A stretch of 64,000 bases of DNA from Actinomucor elegans (lineage: Eukaryota; Mucoromycota; Mucoromycetes; Mucorales; Mucoraceae): positions 2,852,001-2,916,000 of the forward strand of contig JAMSLZ010000003.1 of assembly GCA_026027325.1 (NCBI GenBank), read 5' to 3'. Positions 12,565 to 25,522 of the stretch are shown here, in pieces. The notes under the pieces were generated by a model. It saw only the letters and a program-made list of their open reading frames with translations, searched no databases and had not been told where the DNA came from. Numbering within the stretch: position 1 is the first letter of the stretch; every line of letters begins with the position of its first letter. The position numbers and the translations under genes were made by a program.

Positions 12565-13876
12565 ATGGTGCTCAATTCAAAAGTAAAAGTGAAAAGAGCC
12601 ATTTATACTATCTTTACAAAGAAATATGGTTTACACGTACAGACTGACGCTACAAAGTATCTCGAATCACTATTAGAAGATGAGTCCGATCTTGCCGACA
12701 AACTTGAAAAGATCATTAAAGCTTACAAGAAACGCTATAGCGGTAAGCTCAATATATATATAGATCTATGTCCGGATGTCTTACTTTTTTTTATGAATAG
12801 AGGAAAGACTTGTTATTGTTAATGAGGCTACAATACGCGATGTAGTATCCACCATGCAAAATACAGCGGCAATCGCAGCGTCTTTAACACCCTTTCAAAG
12901 AGCAGATGCAGATCTAAACGATTCACTACAAGACATGACTATTCAAGAAGCACCTGCAGAGATTGTAGATGTCACACAACACTTTCATGTTGTGGACGCT
13001 TTCTCTTTACCAAGATTAATCTATGATGAGCATACAAGGACCTTTATCAAGTAATAACACATATACAGATGATCTTGGAAGATTTGATAGTTGATCGTTG
13101 TTTCGTAGATCAAAAGATAGACCTACTATATTACCAGAAGCACATGAGAAAGGCAATATGTATAGAGAAAGATATAAGCTGGTGAAACAGAGGCTACTAC
13201 GAAATGAGCAGTTCTGCCCTTCATCTATGAGCGTAACAGATAGTTCAGACTATATCAAAGTAAGTTTTTTTTTGACAGGCAAATTGGATCTGGAAAGGAC
13301 AACTAAAACAGTATGCATAGATTACACCTATCAAATCATTGATTGGCCATGATGAAGAGGAATTCATTTTGTTCGGTATGCTGACTCAAGTAGAAGAAGG
13401 AAAAATGCACTTGGAAGATGAAGACGCACATATTGAATTAGTATTTTATCAAACTGTGAGTACGCTGTTGGATGAGATTTTATGGGCGGTATTGACAGCT
13501 CTTGGTAGACAAATGACTATGGGTTATTCACAGATGGATGTTTTGTGTTAGTGGAGGGTAAATACGGTGATGATCATCGGTTCCATGTCAGTGAGATATC
13601 TTTTCCACCAGCAGAATCTCGACAAGTATCAGAGTAAGTAGATAATGCCTTGATATAAATCAAAAGCATTAACTTTTGTCTAGTGTCATGTTTGGTCATG
13701 TCGATTTTATGGGTTTACCGAAGCCATTAGTAGATGAGGTATGGTGAACATCCTGTTGGGAAGCATAGATTAAATGTTAGTATTTTTTTATCACAGAAAC
13801 TATTAAAAATAGAAGAAGAGTCCAAGGAAGATATTACATTTGTCATTATATCTGATGTCCATTTGGATCAACCCAA

Positions 13877-13919
<43 letters not shown>

Positions 13920-14779
13920 AATGAATACTCTTGGGAGAATGAACACTGATATAGTTGTAGGTGATGCAAGCGCTAAGGATCCTATTTGAAGGATATGCCA
14001 ATGATAATGTACCTTTAGCCTTTATCTTGATTGGAAACTTTTCTAGCAAACCTTTTGTGTATGCAGGCTCAGATTCAGATGAATACAAAGATAATTTTAC
14101 AGCATTAGCAGATCTAATAGGCGAATTTCATGATTTAGCTACACATTCGAATTTTGTGTTTGTGCCTGGGCCAAAAGATCCTTGGGCTGGTAAATCTTTA
14201 CCTCAAAAACCCATCATGCCTAGTTTTGTGGCTCAAATGAGAAGAAAAGTTCGAAAACTCAAGTTTACTACTAACCCATGTCGTATTCGGTATTGTACAC
14301 AAGATATTGTCGTGTTTAGAGAAGATTGGCTACATAAACTATGGCGAAACACACTACTGCAAACTAATCTTGAGGTAGATGATGATCCAGTCAAGCATGT
14401 AAGTGGCAAAATAGAAAATATAAAAAAAACCAGCCCATTTTTTATTTATTACTTACTATAAATAGTTTGTACGTACCATTGTTGATCAGGGACATCTGTG
14501 CCCTTTGCCGTTAGCTATCAAGCCCGTATCTTGGGCATTTGATAATGCTTTGAGCTTATTTCCATTGCCTCATGCCGTAAGTTATTGTTAAGCCCTATAT
14601 TCTTGCTGCTGACCGATACAACTTAGTTGGTTATTGCTGATAAATGTGCAAATTACGGTATTACATATGAAGGAACCCATTGTATTAATCCCGGAAGTTT
14701 TCCCAATTCCGGCTTTACGTGGACCATCTATTATCCTCATTTACGCTTGTCAGAAAAATGGTATGATGGCTCTTATTGA
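12565..14779 (+). CDS. DPB2: DNA polymerase epsilon subunit B (Dpb2/POLE2)
   Basis: Ten exons: 12565-12742, 12801-13050, 13109-13259, 13321-13455, 13509-13633, 13684-13738, 13797-13877, 13961-14398, 14490-14576 and 14627-14779. All junctions keep phase and give 550 aa (human POLE2 527). The protein is the essential non-catalytic B subunit of the leading-strand replicase, linking it to the CMG helicase in the nucleus. Visible are the N-terminal helical domain (residues 1-75), the OB-fold segment with [16 protein letters not shown] and [13 protein letters not shown], and the calcineurin-like fold with [22 protein letters not shown] and, at the end, THCINPGSF. Eukaryotic B subunits have lost phosphoesterase activity. 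The start lies 83 bp after the BLTP2 stop. Intron 7 opens with gt followed by 37 A residues. Confidence 0.93.
13880..13916 (+). repeat. 37-nt poly(A) tract directly after a 5' splice site
   Basis: Homopolymer inside DPB2 intron 7 (13878-13960), beginning at the third base of the intron. Confidence 0.9.
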
Positions 14780-14994
14780 ATCAATGAATAGTACTAACCC
14801 TTTACATAGTACATTACCAGATACAGCCTTGTACTAACAGTTTAGCCAAGGATCATTAAAAGCCTCGGTCCTGTCTAATAAAATTAAAAATCTTTTTTTT
14901 TTATTGTACTACAGATGGGATGAGTGCATTTGCTTGTATTTCTCTTGGTCTTTTTCTTATTTTTTTTTCTTTTTCTTTTTTATCTTTTATTCTA

Positions 14995-16078
14995 ATGGCG
15001 GCCCAAATCTCGAAAAGTCAAGTTGAAAAGCATAACACTGAAGAGTCCTGCTGGGTTATTGTTAATGAAAAAGTCTATGACATTACAACATTTTTAGCAG
15101 ATCATCCTGGTGGAGACGGCATTCTTTTGGAATTTGCAGGCACAGACATAACCTCAGTCTTGGGAGATATTAACTACCATACACATTCTGACGCGGCTTA
15201 TGATTTACTGACAGAACATTATGTTGGCGATTTCAAAAGAGATGACGCCTCAGTTCCAGACTTGCGCGTAAAACAAAAGGTCGAGACAGTCAAGGCAAGC
15301 ACGGCACGGGACGAACAGTTTTTGGATCTTCGCAAGGCTTTGTTTCCTCAGCTTTGGAACGCAACTTACTCGAAAAAATATTACTTGGAACAAGTGCATC
15401 GACCTCGATACACGCCTTATTGCGTACCTTATTTCGATAACCCAGTATTGGATATGCTATCCAAAACCAATTGGTATGTAGTACCAATGATTTGGTTGCC
15501 TTTTGTCGGGTTTCAGCTCTGGAGATCATGGAATTCCACTGGTGCATCCATAGAAACTCTTGCGCAGGGCTGTGTTGCTGGCATTTTCTTTTGGACCCTT
15601 TTCGAGTACGTTTTGCATCGTTTCTTGTTCCATTTAGATGATTTGCTGCCTGATCATCCTGTTGCCTTGTTGATACACTTTACACTGCATGGTATTCATC
15701 ATCATATGCCCATGGATAGGTAATATTAATGATGATCGTCATTTTCATATTCTTATATATATAATCTTTAGACTCAGACTTGTAATGCCTCCTGCATTAA
15801 CTGTCATTTTGAGTGTACCTGTATTCAAGATTGCTCACTGGTGCTTTTATCCTGCTATGGCCTATGCCTTTGTTGGAGGCGCTTTCATTGGTTATGTTTG
15901 CTATGATATGATCCACTATTATCTCCATCACGCTCAAGTCTTCGAAATCTATTTTAAAGAGCTTAAGAGATACCATGTTGCGCATCATTACAAGAACTTT
16001 GACAGTGGATTTGGTATCACATCAAAGATGTGGGACTATGTCTTTGGTACAGTCTTGACTTACGATACTAACAAATAA
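14995..16078 (+). CDS. SCS7: Fatty acid 2-hydroxylase with cytochrome b5 domain (Scs7/FA2H type)
   Basis: Two exons, 14995-15719 and 15772-16078, give 343 aa. The N-terminal cytochrome b5 domain has the heme motif HPGG at residues 37-40. The C-terminal di-iron hydroxylase domain has membrane-spanning segments and the histidine boxes HRFLFH, HGIHHH, HYYLHH and a final HVAHH. The enzyme 2-hydroxylates very-long-chain fatty acids of ceramides in the ER. An ATG at 14920 is in frame but adds only a Phe/Ser-rich pyrimidine-tract translation, so 14995 is preferred. A three-codon upstream frame starts at 14915. The gene lies 215 bp downstream of DPB2 on the same strand, with no functional link between them. 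Confidence 0.93.
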
Positions 16079-18793
16079 CAAATGTACATAACCAAACTCT
16101 TCTCTCAATCAAAAAAAAAGTACTACCATCCCCACCTTAATATTTATTAGTTGTTAATCATATCATAATCGCTTTTTTTTTTTTGGCTTCCAGTAAGAGT
16201 TACCCTTCTTTTTCTATAGCTACATTATTACTTAATAAATCTCCCTGTTTACGTATTCAAACAAATCACACCACTTTTTATTATATATATATATATCATA
16301 AGCTTGGCATATATCAAGCTTTTTTCTAGTATTACAATGCCAAGATTTGATGCAGTCTTTATTGATAACTTTGTTCTCGTAACCATACTTTTCTCAATAA
16401 AAGCCACCCATCTAAGGCTATTTTGGCGATGCAGAGTAGTTTTTGACAGAAGGTATAACTTGGTATGCATATACCAGTCAATGTGCAGTAAAGATGAGTA
16501 TGAGATTTAGTAATGTGCATCTAGTGTCTCGTTTTCTGCTCTTAGAGATCAATGGATTTCAGACCAGCAAAATACTTTGCCTTACAATAATCAATCATGT
16601 TTTAATAAGACAAAAACATCAAAACATATAAAAAACTGATGCATATTGTATTTTGACCTAGCTCGCTTGAACTTTCAACACATTTCAAGTTTGTGATAAA
16701 TATAGACTATTTACCTGTACAAGTATAAAACAATTGTCTATTTCACACTTTATGTTACACTTAAACTGAGCGCATAGCAACAATATTTAAAATGATTACG
16801 AATGTAGATAATCGTTATATAAAAATCAACAATTGTCTTCAAAATCCATTATGAATGATTTTATTTCAAATAAAGCAGGGTTCTAACCTTGCATCTTTTA
16901 TATGCTTTCTATTCTATTCAATTATTCCCAACTTTATTCAGTACTGCCATTATTTCTATATGTTGGTGTTATTGTTATTATTATTATTATTGACATTATT
17001 AATTATGCCATAATAATAGATAAGGAACCCTAGGATAATGTCTTTATTATTATATACCGTGTGATTAACTTGTCTATTCATATATATCATTCATATGTTC
17101 ATTGGAATGCTTATGCATATATCGTATCAATCAATTGCACGGTCATTTAAATGTTATTGTTATTCTGCCCAGTTTAAATGTCGCGCAGGATATAAAATAG
17201 ACGACTACTCTTTTGCTTCTGTAGGTAAATGGTCTAAATTTACCATAAGCTTTTTACTTAATTTTCTACAGAGTTATATCTTAAAAAAAAATTTAGTAAA
17301 GCCGTTAGAGATGCTCTAAAATAGTTTTAAAAACCTATCTCAGCTAATTGAGGAACGGAAACAAAAGAAACTAAAGATGACAGTAAAACAAACAGAAAGA
17401 GGTTGTTGGGAATTACAGCAACCACCCAAAAAGAGAAACCATCTAATTAGCCTAGATCGAAAATGTGAATATTTCGAGTTAGGTGTAAGCTAATAACGCC
17501 AAACAAGAACAAACATTTCTTTGGATTTTACGTAACACGCTAGTTAAAGAATGACACTAACCGGCTATATAGAATACTACTAAATCTGAAAATTAAAATG
17601 TTTCTATGCTGTTTTTATATGTGTGTTTGGTCTCATTTTCTGATGGGAATTTAATTGAAGCACTTGTGATGAATTAAGGGAGCTGAAAAGTTTGCACACA
17701 AAACCACACAATCAATTTTAAAAGCTAATTACTTGATATACATAAGCACTAAAGAAAGACTGTAGAACCCGCTTCGTCATATATCAGAACCAGATTAAAC
17801 AATTAAAATAAGAGAGAAATTCGTAAGGTAAAAGTCCGACAATGAGACGTTTCCTGAGATGGTCGTAGTTAGTTAGGTACGTGTTTAATTAACGAGACAG
17901 GCAACAAGAGAGAAAATTATTCTACTACTGCCAGTCTTCTGTTACTAATGGACTGAGTAGTAGTTACATAGAGTAAATATAACTAGTCACGATTACACAA
18001 GTTAATTATTCAGGTACACTTCTATTACTATTCTATGTAAAGTAGTTATGTCCACTACAAAATTGAACTTAACACCAATAAAACTAAAATAAATGCGGAA
18101 TAAGGGATGGAGATTCAAATAAAGTAATGCAAAAATAAATCCGGGAAAAGGTAATACCTATCAATAATATAAAACCAAAATATACCAAGAGATTCGATAG
18201 GATCATCAGAATGAAACAACAACAATCAGTACTATAGCGTATTCGAAATAAGTAAAAAGAACAAGTTCTAATTCACCAGGTTATATCCAGATTACACACT
18301 AATCACTTCTTCATTTCGAAATGATCAGCTTAATTAGCCCTTCTTCTGCACACCAGGGCTTGTATAACTGATATATATTAATAAAATAGTATTCATGTGG
18401 CTTGTCTAGACATAATGACTTGCTTCTCCGTTACCGATTTATTTATTTTTAACTGCTTATATAAATTGAGCTAATCATACAGAAAAATATATAGCACGTG
18501 ACTTTAAGAATATTTTTACATTTCTGTCCAACTGCACCGCCCGCATTTATATTATATGGTTCTAGTAGCCCAAATCAAGACGTTCAACGAGCATCCAAAT
18601 TCATGATATTCTTTTAAATAGAGTATAAATACAACTTCATTCATTTTATCAATAGAGAGGAAACATCAATTAGCTATCACTTTAAATATTATTCAATTGC
18701 AAGTACTATTCTACCAGCTTTATCATTGGCTAAATATTTCATATTCCGATTATTTTTTAGAAGATAAATTGAAGGCTCAAACCTTCATCTGAA
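16079..18793. other. Long AT-rich spacer
   Basis: 2.7 kb with many stops in all frames, TTATTATTATT and TA microsatellite stretches and A/T runs. I see no protein gene, transposon ends or inverted repeats in it. Confidence 0.6.
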
Positions 18794-18866
18794 GCGGGTA
18801 TAGCTCAGCTGGGAGAGCGTTAGACTGAAGATCTAAAGGTCAGGTGTTCGATCCACTTTAGCCGCA
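18794..18866 (+). tRNA. tRNA-Phe (anticodon GAA)
   Basis: A 73-nt cloverleaf without intron. D arm GCTC/GAGC, anticodon stem TTAGA/TCTAA with loop CTGAAGA, T arm AGGTG-TTCGATC-CACTT with one G-T pair, discriminator A. The acceptor stem has one G-G mismatch at pair 5-68. A short T-rich run follows the 3' end, as expected for a Pol III terminator. The mismatch leaves a small chance that this is a decaying copy. Confidence 0.85.
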
Positions 18867-20353
18867 TTCTTTTTTATTTTTTATTTTTATGAGATTACGT
18901 AAACATTGTCTTTGCCGTCTGGTCTTATCGAGTCGTGATGTTATATGAATATGAAGGTTTGGCGTTAGTTATAAAATTAAATTCATATATTACTATTATA
19001 TGGTCCATCAACCGACTTGTATAAACTGACTTTTTTTTTTGCTGTACTATTTCATCACTGATTCATTATTTGATGGGCATCTATTCAGAGATCTATAGTA
19101 GATCTATGGATATAAATACTAGTAGAAATGCCTAAAGTTTGTATCTAATTATTGGCAAACAAGATCCACGGACTCTATTATTGTTAAACGAACGCTTTGG
19201 TAAATGTAATAGTCTATTTTTTGTATGTACTAATTACCAGTATGGATTAACTATTATACGAACTACATATGTTTTGCAGTCAATTACTACACTAAAAAGT
19301 ACTCATAATATTTCAATAAAATAATAATTCTAATAGATACAGTGGTCTTTTGTGAGCATGCGCTGGACATCAATGCGACATTAACTTAAAATATATTGAA
19401 AGATCTAGAATATTGAAAAGAGTTGATTTCTCAAAAAAAAAAAAAAAAATCGATTGCAATGAAATGAAAAGCGTATAATATATACGTCAATCAATTCCAG
19501 AACTACACAAAGTTATATTATCTCAACAGCGTACAGACGAACTTTTTGTGTTTTACGCACGAGGCATGGGTATGTATCAAATACTTGCATTATTATAACT
19601 TGTATAGATACTTAAGCATTACCCATATGAAAAGCGCTAGAATACACTAGAGTCCATCACTACCGCTAATATTCGTAATAAGGCTTCTTGGTTTTTATGG
19701 TAGCGTGTACTTTCAATTCATACCTATGAATAGCAATAATTGGGGCCTTTGAACTGCTCTTATAAACATATCGCCATGATAATATAACAATCAATACCCA
19801 ATGGAGTTGATAGGCTTAATTAACAAAGTAAGTTCCTCGTAGATGAGACATGGTAGTGTAGAAACCCTGTATACTATAATACATAGTCATACTGTAACAT
19901 GTAATACACAAAAGTCAATATGGTATTATTATAGGAATAAATACGATAGTCAGTACAGTAGGATGCTTTCTAGTTATAGACAGCCAAAGTTTGTACTTTG
20001 TAATGTACGAAATCTTATACCAACAGCTGCTGCTATTGCTACAATCGTACCGCCAACTTTGATTATAATAATCTGCTACTTTTTTACACGTATGATAATG
20101 TTCTTGTCAATACAGTGTTTATTGACGTATGAAATATATGGCACATGCTTTTACTTTAAATAACTAGCATATTGTAATTACATTATTATTCAGCTTCCTA
20201 GGTATAAAATGTTCGATAGACAAAGAGTATATTATGTACATCAAGCAGTGCCCCCAATGGCTTGCTCTGTTTCTCCTTGTAATGAAATAATACTGTGTTG
20301 CCTATAACCAAAAAGAATGAGTGAATGCGTTTCATCAGTAAGGGCTATAAAAC
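18867..20353. other. Spacer between tRNA-Phe and the RAD50 3' end
   Basis: Low-complexity AT-rich DNA with an A tract near 19434. An open stretch at 19843-20163 is not supported as a gene. Confidence 0.55.
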
Positions 20354-23300
20354 CTACTCATGATCTTTTTGTACACGGTAATATTGACCGAGAATATCAG
20401 CACGAGATAAATACTCGACAAATTCTTCATCATGAGTAATGATCACAAACTGGAAATTGGATTGTTGGCTTCTGTTCTTGATTATCCTAAAGGATGCTTT
20501 TATTGTAAGCTATCTATGGTTTAACTTCACTAACTGTATTTACCTTGCTAAATTTTCAGCCAAACTTTCAATATTATCTCTGTCCAAGTTAGTGGTGGGT
20601 TCATCTAGAGTAAAAATACCACAGTTGACTGAGAAAGTTTCTGCTAAAGCGAGACGGATGATAATTGCAGCCAGCACCTTTTGCCCAGCACTACATCTAC
20701 CTCTCATATTTAACTCTGAACCGTTCTGAATCATCACAACCTAGATACATATTAGTAATCAAAAAATGAGGTATATGTAAAGTGGATGATTTACTCTGTA
20801 ATTAAATGACCTTGCTGCAGTAGATCCCTCATTATCAGCGCGTATTTCGATATAGTCAATGTCTACAGCACTATGGTTAGTATATGGTAGTTATGCAGAT
20901 CTTGAATAGTACGAACCTCCTCCTTTGTAAGTATCAATCCATAATTCTTTGATCAATTTGTTAAGATCCTGCATCTTAAGTGAATGATACTTCATGATGG
21001 CGGTTTGTAAAACTTTGCTATATTTCTCCAGATCACTGTTAGCTAGCTCGTTTGTTTTCACTTCAATATATAAACGGCCATAACGGCCATCAACATCAGC
21101 ATAATCGGTAGATAATTCAGTTTCATATCGTCTTATTTGATCTCGCAACTGAACGATCTCTCCACGAACGCTACCGCGCTATTGAAATTAAAAGATATGA
21201 GTAATCTATGCAGCAAGAGTTTCAAGATGACTTGGCTCATACTTTATCAAGCAAGTCTGATTCTTCACTTCTAGTTTTGTTCAACTCTCTCTTGATCGCA
21301 ATGACGTCGACATCACCTTGCTTTTCCTGTAACACTTTTAATTCTTGTTCACATTGTTTCAGATCCTCTTGCATTTCTCGGTACTTGATTTGATCCTGCA
21401 AATCACGTTCAACACCACGTCGTTCAGCTTCGTCTTTCTCAATGATGGCGAGTTTTTCATCAGTCTTTGCAATCTTGTCCGTTATTTCCTTTGTCTTTGC
21501 TTGTAAATCAGATATTTCTTTCTTAAGAGAGTCGATCTTTTGCGAACTTGTTGTAGCAGCACTTCTGTATAGAGAGTATATATTATCAGAGTCATATAAA
21601 CATAAAGAAATCCGTGTCAATACCTTAAAATTTGCGCGTTGAATTCGTCAAGTCGTTCAGAAAAACGAGAGACTTCACGCTCTTCCAATGAAGCCTTTTC
21701 TTCGACTACTCTCCAGCTCTTTACTGCTTCTTCGTAGGCCCTGGAAGCTTCTTGGGTCTTTTCGTCCAGAGGACCAGTATCTTTATCAATTTCCTAAAAA
21801 ACGTATGTTAGTATTGAACAGCCAATACAGACTGTTGTGATTACCTGGCATTCATGTATACGCGTCTGCATTTGTTCTTGCAGTTCTTTTAACTGAATTT
21901 CAAAGCCTACTCTGATATCTCTACTGTGTTCTAATGCCATCAACTTCTTTTGTGATTCATTTAGAGCATGCATAATAGATTGCTTTTGGCGATGCACCAC
22001 TTCAACATCGGCATGAATGCGCTTTATATCACGACGAACAGATTTACTGTCTTCAAGGTGAGTGAGGACTACCAAAAATGCTCTTATGAACTCACCTTTT
22101 ATCTGCAAGCTCTTCTAGTTCTTTTTGAACATCAGACAAAGTGCGTGTTGATCCGGAAAACTTGAGTTCATCTTCAATGATTTGGATATCTTGCTTCAAT
22201 GCTTCTACTTCTTTATAAAGACGGTTTGCATTTCCTGCAATCTGAAGCAGATTGTCTGCTTTGATCTTGCAGTTATCTACTTCAACTAACTCTGTAGCAG
22301 CCTTCATTTACCAAATTGTAAGTCAATTTGATTTAGATATATAGATAGATAGATTAAGTAGGCTTACCACATCAGCCTTGTTGATTGCTTTCATTTTCTC
22401 GCTTTCAAAAACAGTTAGAGTAGTTTTCATGCTCTCCAGCTCTTTGTTTAAAGTATCTAGTTTGATCCAGGTGCCATGCACGCTCTTGTATTTTGCCTTT
22501 CTATCTTCTAGTTGTTTCAATTGTCCTTTTAGGGTAGTTAGTTTTCCAGGGATAAACTCTTGCATCTTTTGGAGCTGCAGCAAAATCAATGTCAAAAAGA
22601 GATACTACCAAGATAATTCAATACTTACCTGCGCTTCAAAAGCTTTCACTTCACTGTCATTCTTAAAGTCGCGGATACATACAGGACAGCAATTGCTGCT
22701 CTGTTGAGCTGTACTGTATTTAGCATAGATTATTTGAGCGCCTTCTACCTGAGAAATTTTCCTATCCAAAACGTATCAGTACATAAGTTGTGAACGTGAA
22801 AAAAGGACTTACTCTTTCCAAGACTCGATCTTCTTTTCAGTCAACGCGATTTCTGTAGGGACATTAGCGTTTTTGCATACAGCACGGATCGTAGCGCTTA
22901 GTTCTATCAGAAAAAAAAAAAGGACAAGAAATGAATATTTCTGATCAATTTTAGTTACATACAAGCTGCATTACCATCAGCTTCTGCTTTGCGATTGTCA
23001 TAATTTTGCTTTGCCATGGTTAGTTTTGCTTGAGATGCAGAAAGTTCACGGTTAGCTTTGTTTCTAATCTCGATAAGAGTCGCTAGCTGCCTTTCTTTAT
23101 CACTATATACAAAAGAATAGTTTAGTCAATAGTCTATTACCAATATCAAAATAACTTGCGTTTTGTAAATGTCGAGTTCTTTTTGGAGATTTTCGATAGA
23201 TGGCCTTGATCCAAGTAGAGATTCGACATCGGCAATGCGATCATTATAACTAGTTTCAAGAAATAAGTGGGTCAATTCACTAAAAGCAATGATGCTTACA

Positions 23301-25207
23301 TTTGGTTCAAAGTCGTCTCTTTCACTTCCTTTTCTCCACGCTTCAATGAAAGCTTCGCTCTAGTGTCGCCTTGTTTACTCAGTCTTGTCATTTCGTCATT
23401 CAGATCACTGATTCTATCGTCTAAATCTCTCAGTTCGCGTTCTTTTTTAACGATATCATCTTGACTGGATTCAGTAGATTTGGCTTCCATTTCTTCCATC
23501 TTGCGGTTCTACCATCAATAGCATCAGTAGCTGTTGAATAGGCACTGGATCTACTTACATATTCAGCTATCTTACTCTTGACTGATTCCAATTCTATGCT
23601 AGAGACTTGGTATTCTTTCAAACTTCGATCGATTCTTTCAATCTGAGCCTTATCTTGTTCCTATGCATAAAATATGTCAATCCCTGGCTGGCCCGTTTGT
23701 GCGTCCAACTTACAATAAGTTTATTCAAATGTTTTTTATTCTCGCGAATAGACAAAGCTCTACTTTTTAATAGTTGTAATTCATCAGAAAGCTCGTTCTG
23801 TCGCGCCATTGCATTGTCTTTTTCTTTTTCATTTTTGACGGCTCTTTCCTGCAACAACCGTTTCAAAACAGTAGCAGAAGCGGATCCGTCTTCCACAGGC
23901 AAATCCAAGTCCTGAGTATCGTTTATCTTTTTGATCAAAGTGGATCTGGCTTGAATTTGACGCTCATGTTCTTCGCGTGCAGCTTCTAAACGACCCATCA
24001 CTAAATGCTTTTGTGAAAGGGCTTCTTGCACTTGTTTCAATCTTCTCTCTAGTTGAGACTTTTCTTGTGCGATTGTGCTCTTTTCCTCTTGATTCTTTCC
24101 TTCCTTGATATGGTGCTGCCTCAATAATTCGATCAACTGCTCGGTCGATTCAGAGCGAGGCGTGATATGAGATTCAATGGACTGCATAGTGCTTGTATAA
24201 AAATCTTTTTTGTTAATGATTTGCTGGATTTGATCCGCTGTCAATTCCACACTACGAAGCGCTTCTATCAAACGCTGCGAATCTTGATCGACACGTTCAA
24301 TCTTGGATTCGATGGTTTGTAATGTCTCTGTTTTCGCCATCAGTTGTTGGTTCATTTGTGTCAAAGTGCTTCGTACTTTTTTGGCTTTAGCAGCGTCTGC
24401 TTTAAGTGCTTCTAATCGAACTGTATTGACGCGGATCTCTTGAGTTGATTCCTTTCGAATATCTTTGATGTTTTCTAATGCCACTTGGTATCGTTTTGAA
24501 GAAAAGATATCATCAAATTTTTTTTTAAGTATACTAGGCTCAGATAGAGGCCAATTGCTTTCCTCTTGATGGCAAAAAATGACATTATCGAGGATGGCTT
24601 TGGGAACACCGAGATGAAGAGGTAATTCAGCATCCATATCGGCGCATCGACTGGTGATACTGAAAGTCTGTGTATTGGTGATTAGCAACATGGATATATC
24701 AGTATATGATATATACCTCGCCTGTAGTAGCATCGTATCTTAATAGTGCATTATCAATAGACTTTTGGGTAATCGTGGCCTTTTTTTGAGTTACTGCTAA
24801 AGAACGACTGCAAATCATTTTTTGACCGTTGATATTATAAAACTTGAGTCGAATTTGAGCCTTGACTTCGTTGGTTCCTGCAATCTGTTATAAAGAGATT
24901 ATATAAATCTCGAGCCATTCGCAGCATTGTCTTTTAGTATCTTACTTTGGGATCATTTACGAATGCACCACCTTTACTATTCGGCGGGAAATCACCTGTA
25001 CAAGCATAACGAAGACTCTCGATAATAGTCTACAGGAAAGAAGTGAGTTGCTGTTATCAGTTTTGGAGGTTGTTTTGTACGTACTGTTTTACCAGAACCG
25101 TTTGAACCAACTATCAATGTGAGAGGTGAAAAGAATTTGATATAGCTTGGTTCTTCGGGGCTAAACGAGCGAATGCCCAGTATAGCCATGCTTTGAATAT
25201 GCGACAT
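20354..25207 (-). CDS. RAD50: Double-strand-break repair ATPase Rad50
   Basis: Nineteen exons (5' to 3'): 25085-25207, 24946-25029, 24717-24884, 23714-24667, 23559-23660, 23300-23508, 23160-23249, 22975-23102, 22813-22903, 22629-22761, 22368-22574, 22096-22301, 21845-22046, 21624-21793, 21243-21564, 20917-21178, 20795-20862, 20544-20740, 20354-20486. Phase holds throughout, giving 1282 aa (yeast and human 1312). Walker A is GSNGSGKT at residues 34-41, split from exon 2 by an intron. The Q-loop motif is [16 protein letters not shown]. Long coiled coils flank the zinc hook CPVC at residues 675-678 (22677-22688). The ABC signature [10 protein letters not shown], Walker [10 protein letters not shown] and the switch ITHDEEF close the protein. 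It acts in the MRN complex with Mre11 and an Nbs1/Xrs2 partner. Intron 7 (23103-23159) has a GC donor. Confidence 0.95.
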
Positions 25208-25522
25208 GATTCTATATATGTGGCGAACAAAAGAAACAAGTGCTGATTATATCCAATATGCGTAGTAGTTAATAAAGAACAAGGACAGTCAAAAACTCTA
25301 CTCCAAGCTGTATTTAAATCAGAAAGTCAGACGCGTTTTTATTATCTTTCGTGTTTTTTTTTTTTAATGGCTGCATTAAGATTTAGAAGTGCTTTTAGTT
25401 GTTTTAGAGGCGGATTACTGTGAAAATGTTGGTAATAAGTAGAGGAGATGAGGTAGAAAGGGTAAAAAGAAAAAAAGAAAAAAAGAAAAAAAAAACCACA
25501 ACAAGTGGAAGCAAGCTAGTTC
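25208..25522. other. Spacer between DHH1 3' end and RAD50 start
   Basis: 315 bp holding the RAD50 promoter/5' UTR and the DHH1 3' UTR, with purine-rich AAAAAG repeats at 25468-25496. Confidence 0.5.

Noticed and set aside
13279..13310. Possible small exon in DPB2 using the acceptor at 13278
   Set aside because: It leads to a stop or a 10-bp intron. A single 61-bp intron (13260-13320) keeps frame and matches the family.
14920..14994. Upstream in-frame ATG of the fatty acid hydroxylase
   Set aside because: The 25 extra residues are a translated pyrimidine tract (Phe/Ser/Leu). The cytochrome b5 domain starts properly from 14995.
19843..20163. 106-codon open stretch in the spacer
   Set aside because: No recognisable motif, AT-driven composition and no splice partners. 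Probably chance.
22963..22975. Alternative RAD50 exon 8 donor (gtatgt at 22962)
   Set aside because: It creates an in-frame TAA at the junction. The gtaatg donor at 22974 keeps the frame open.
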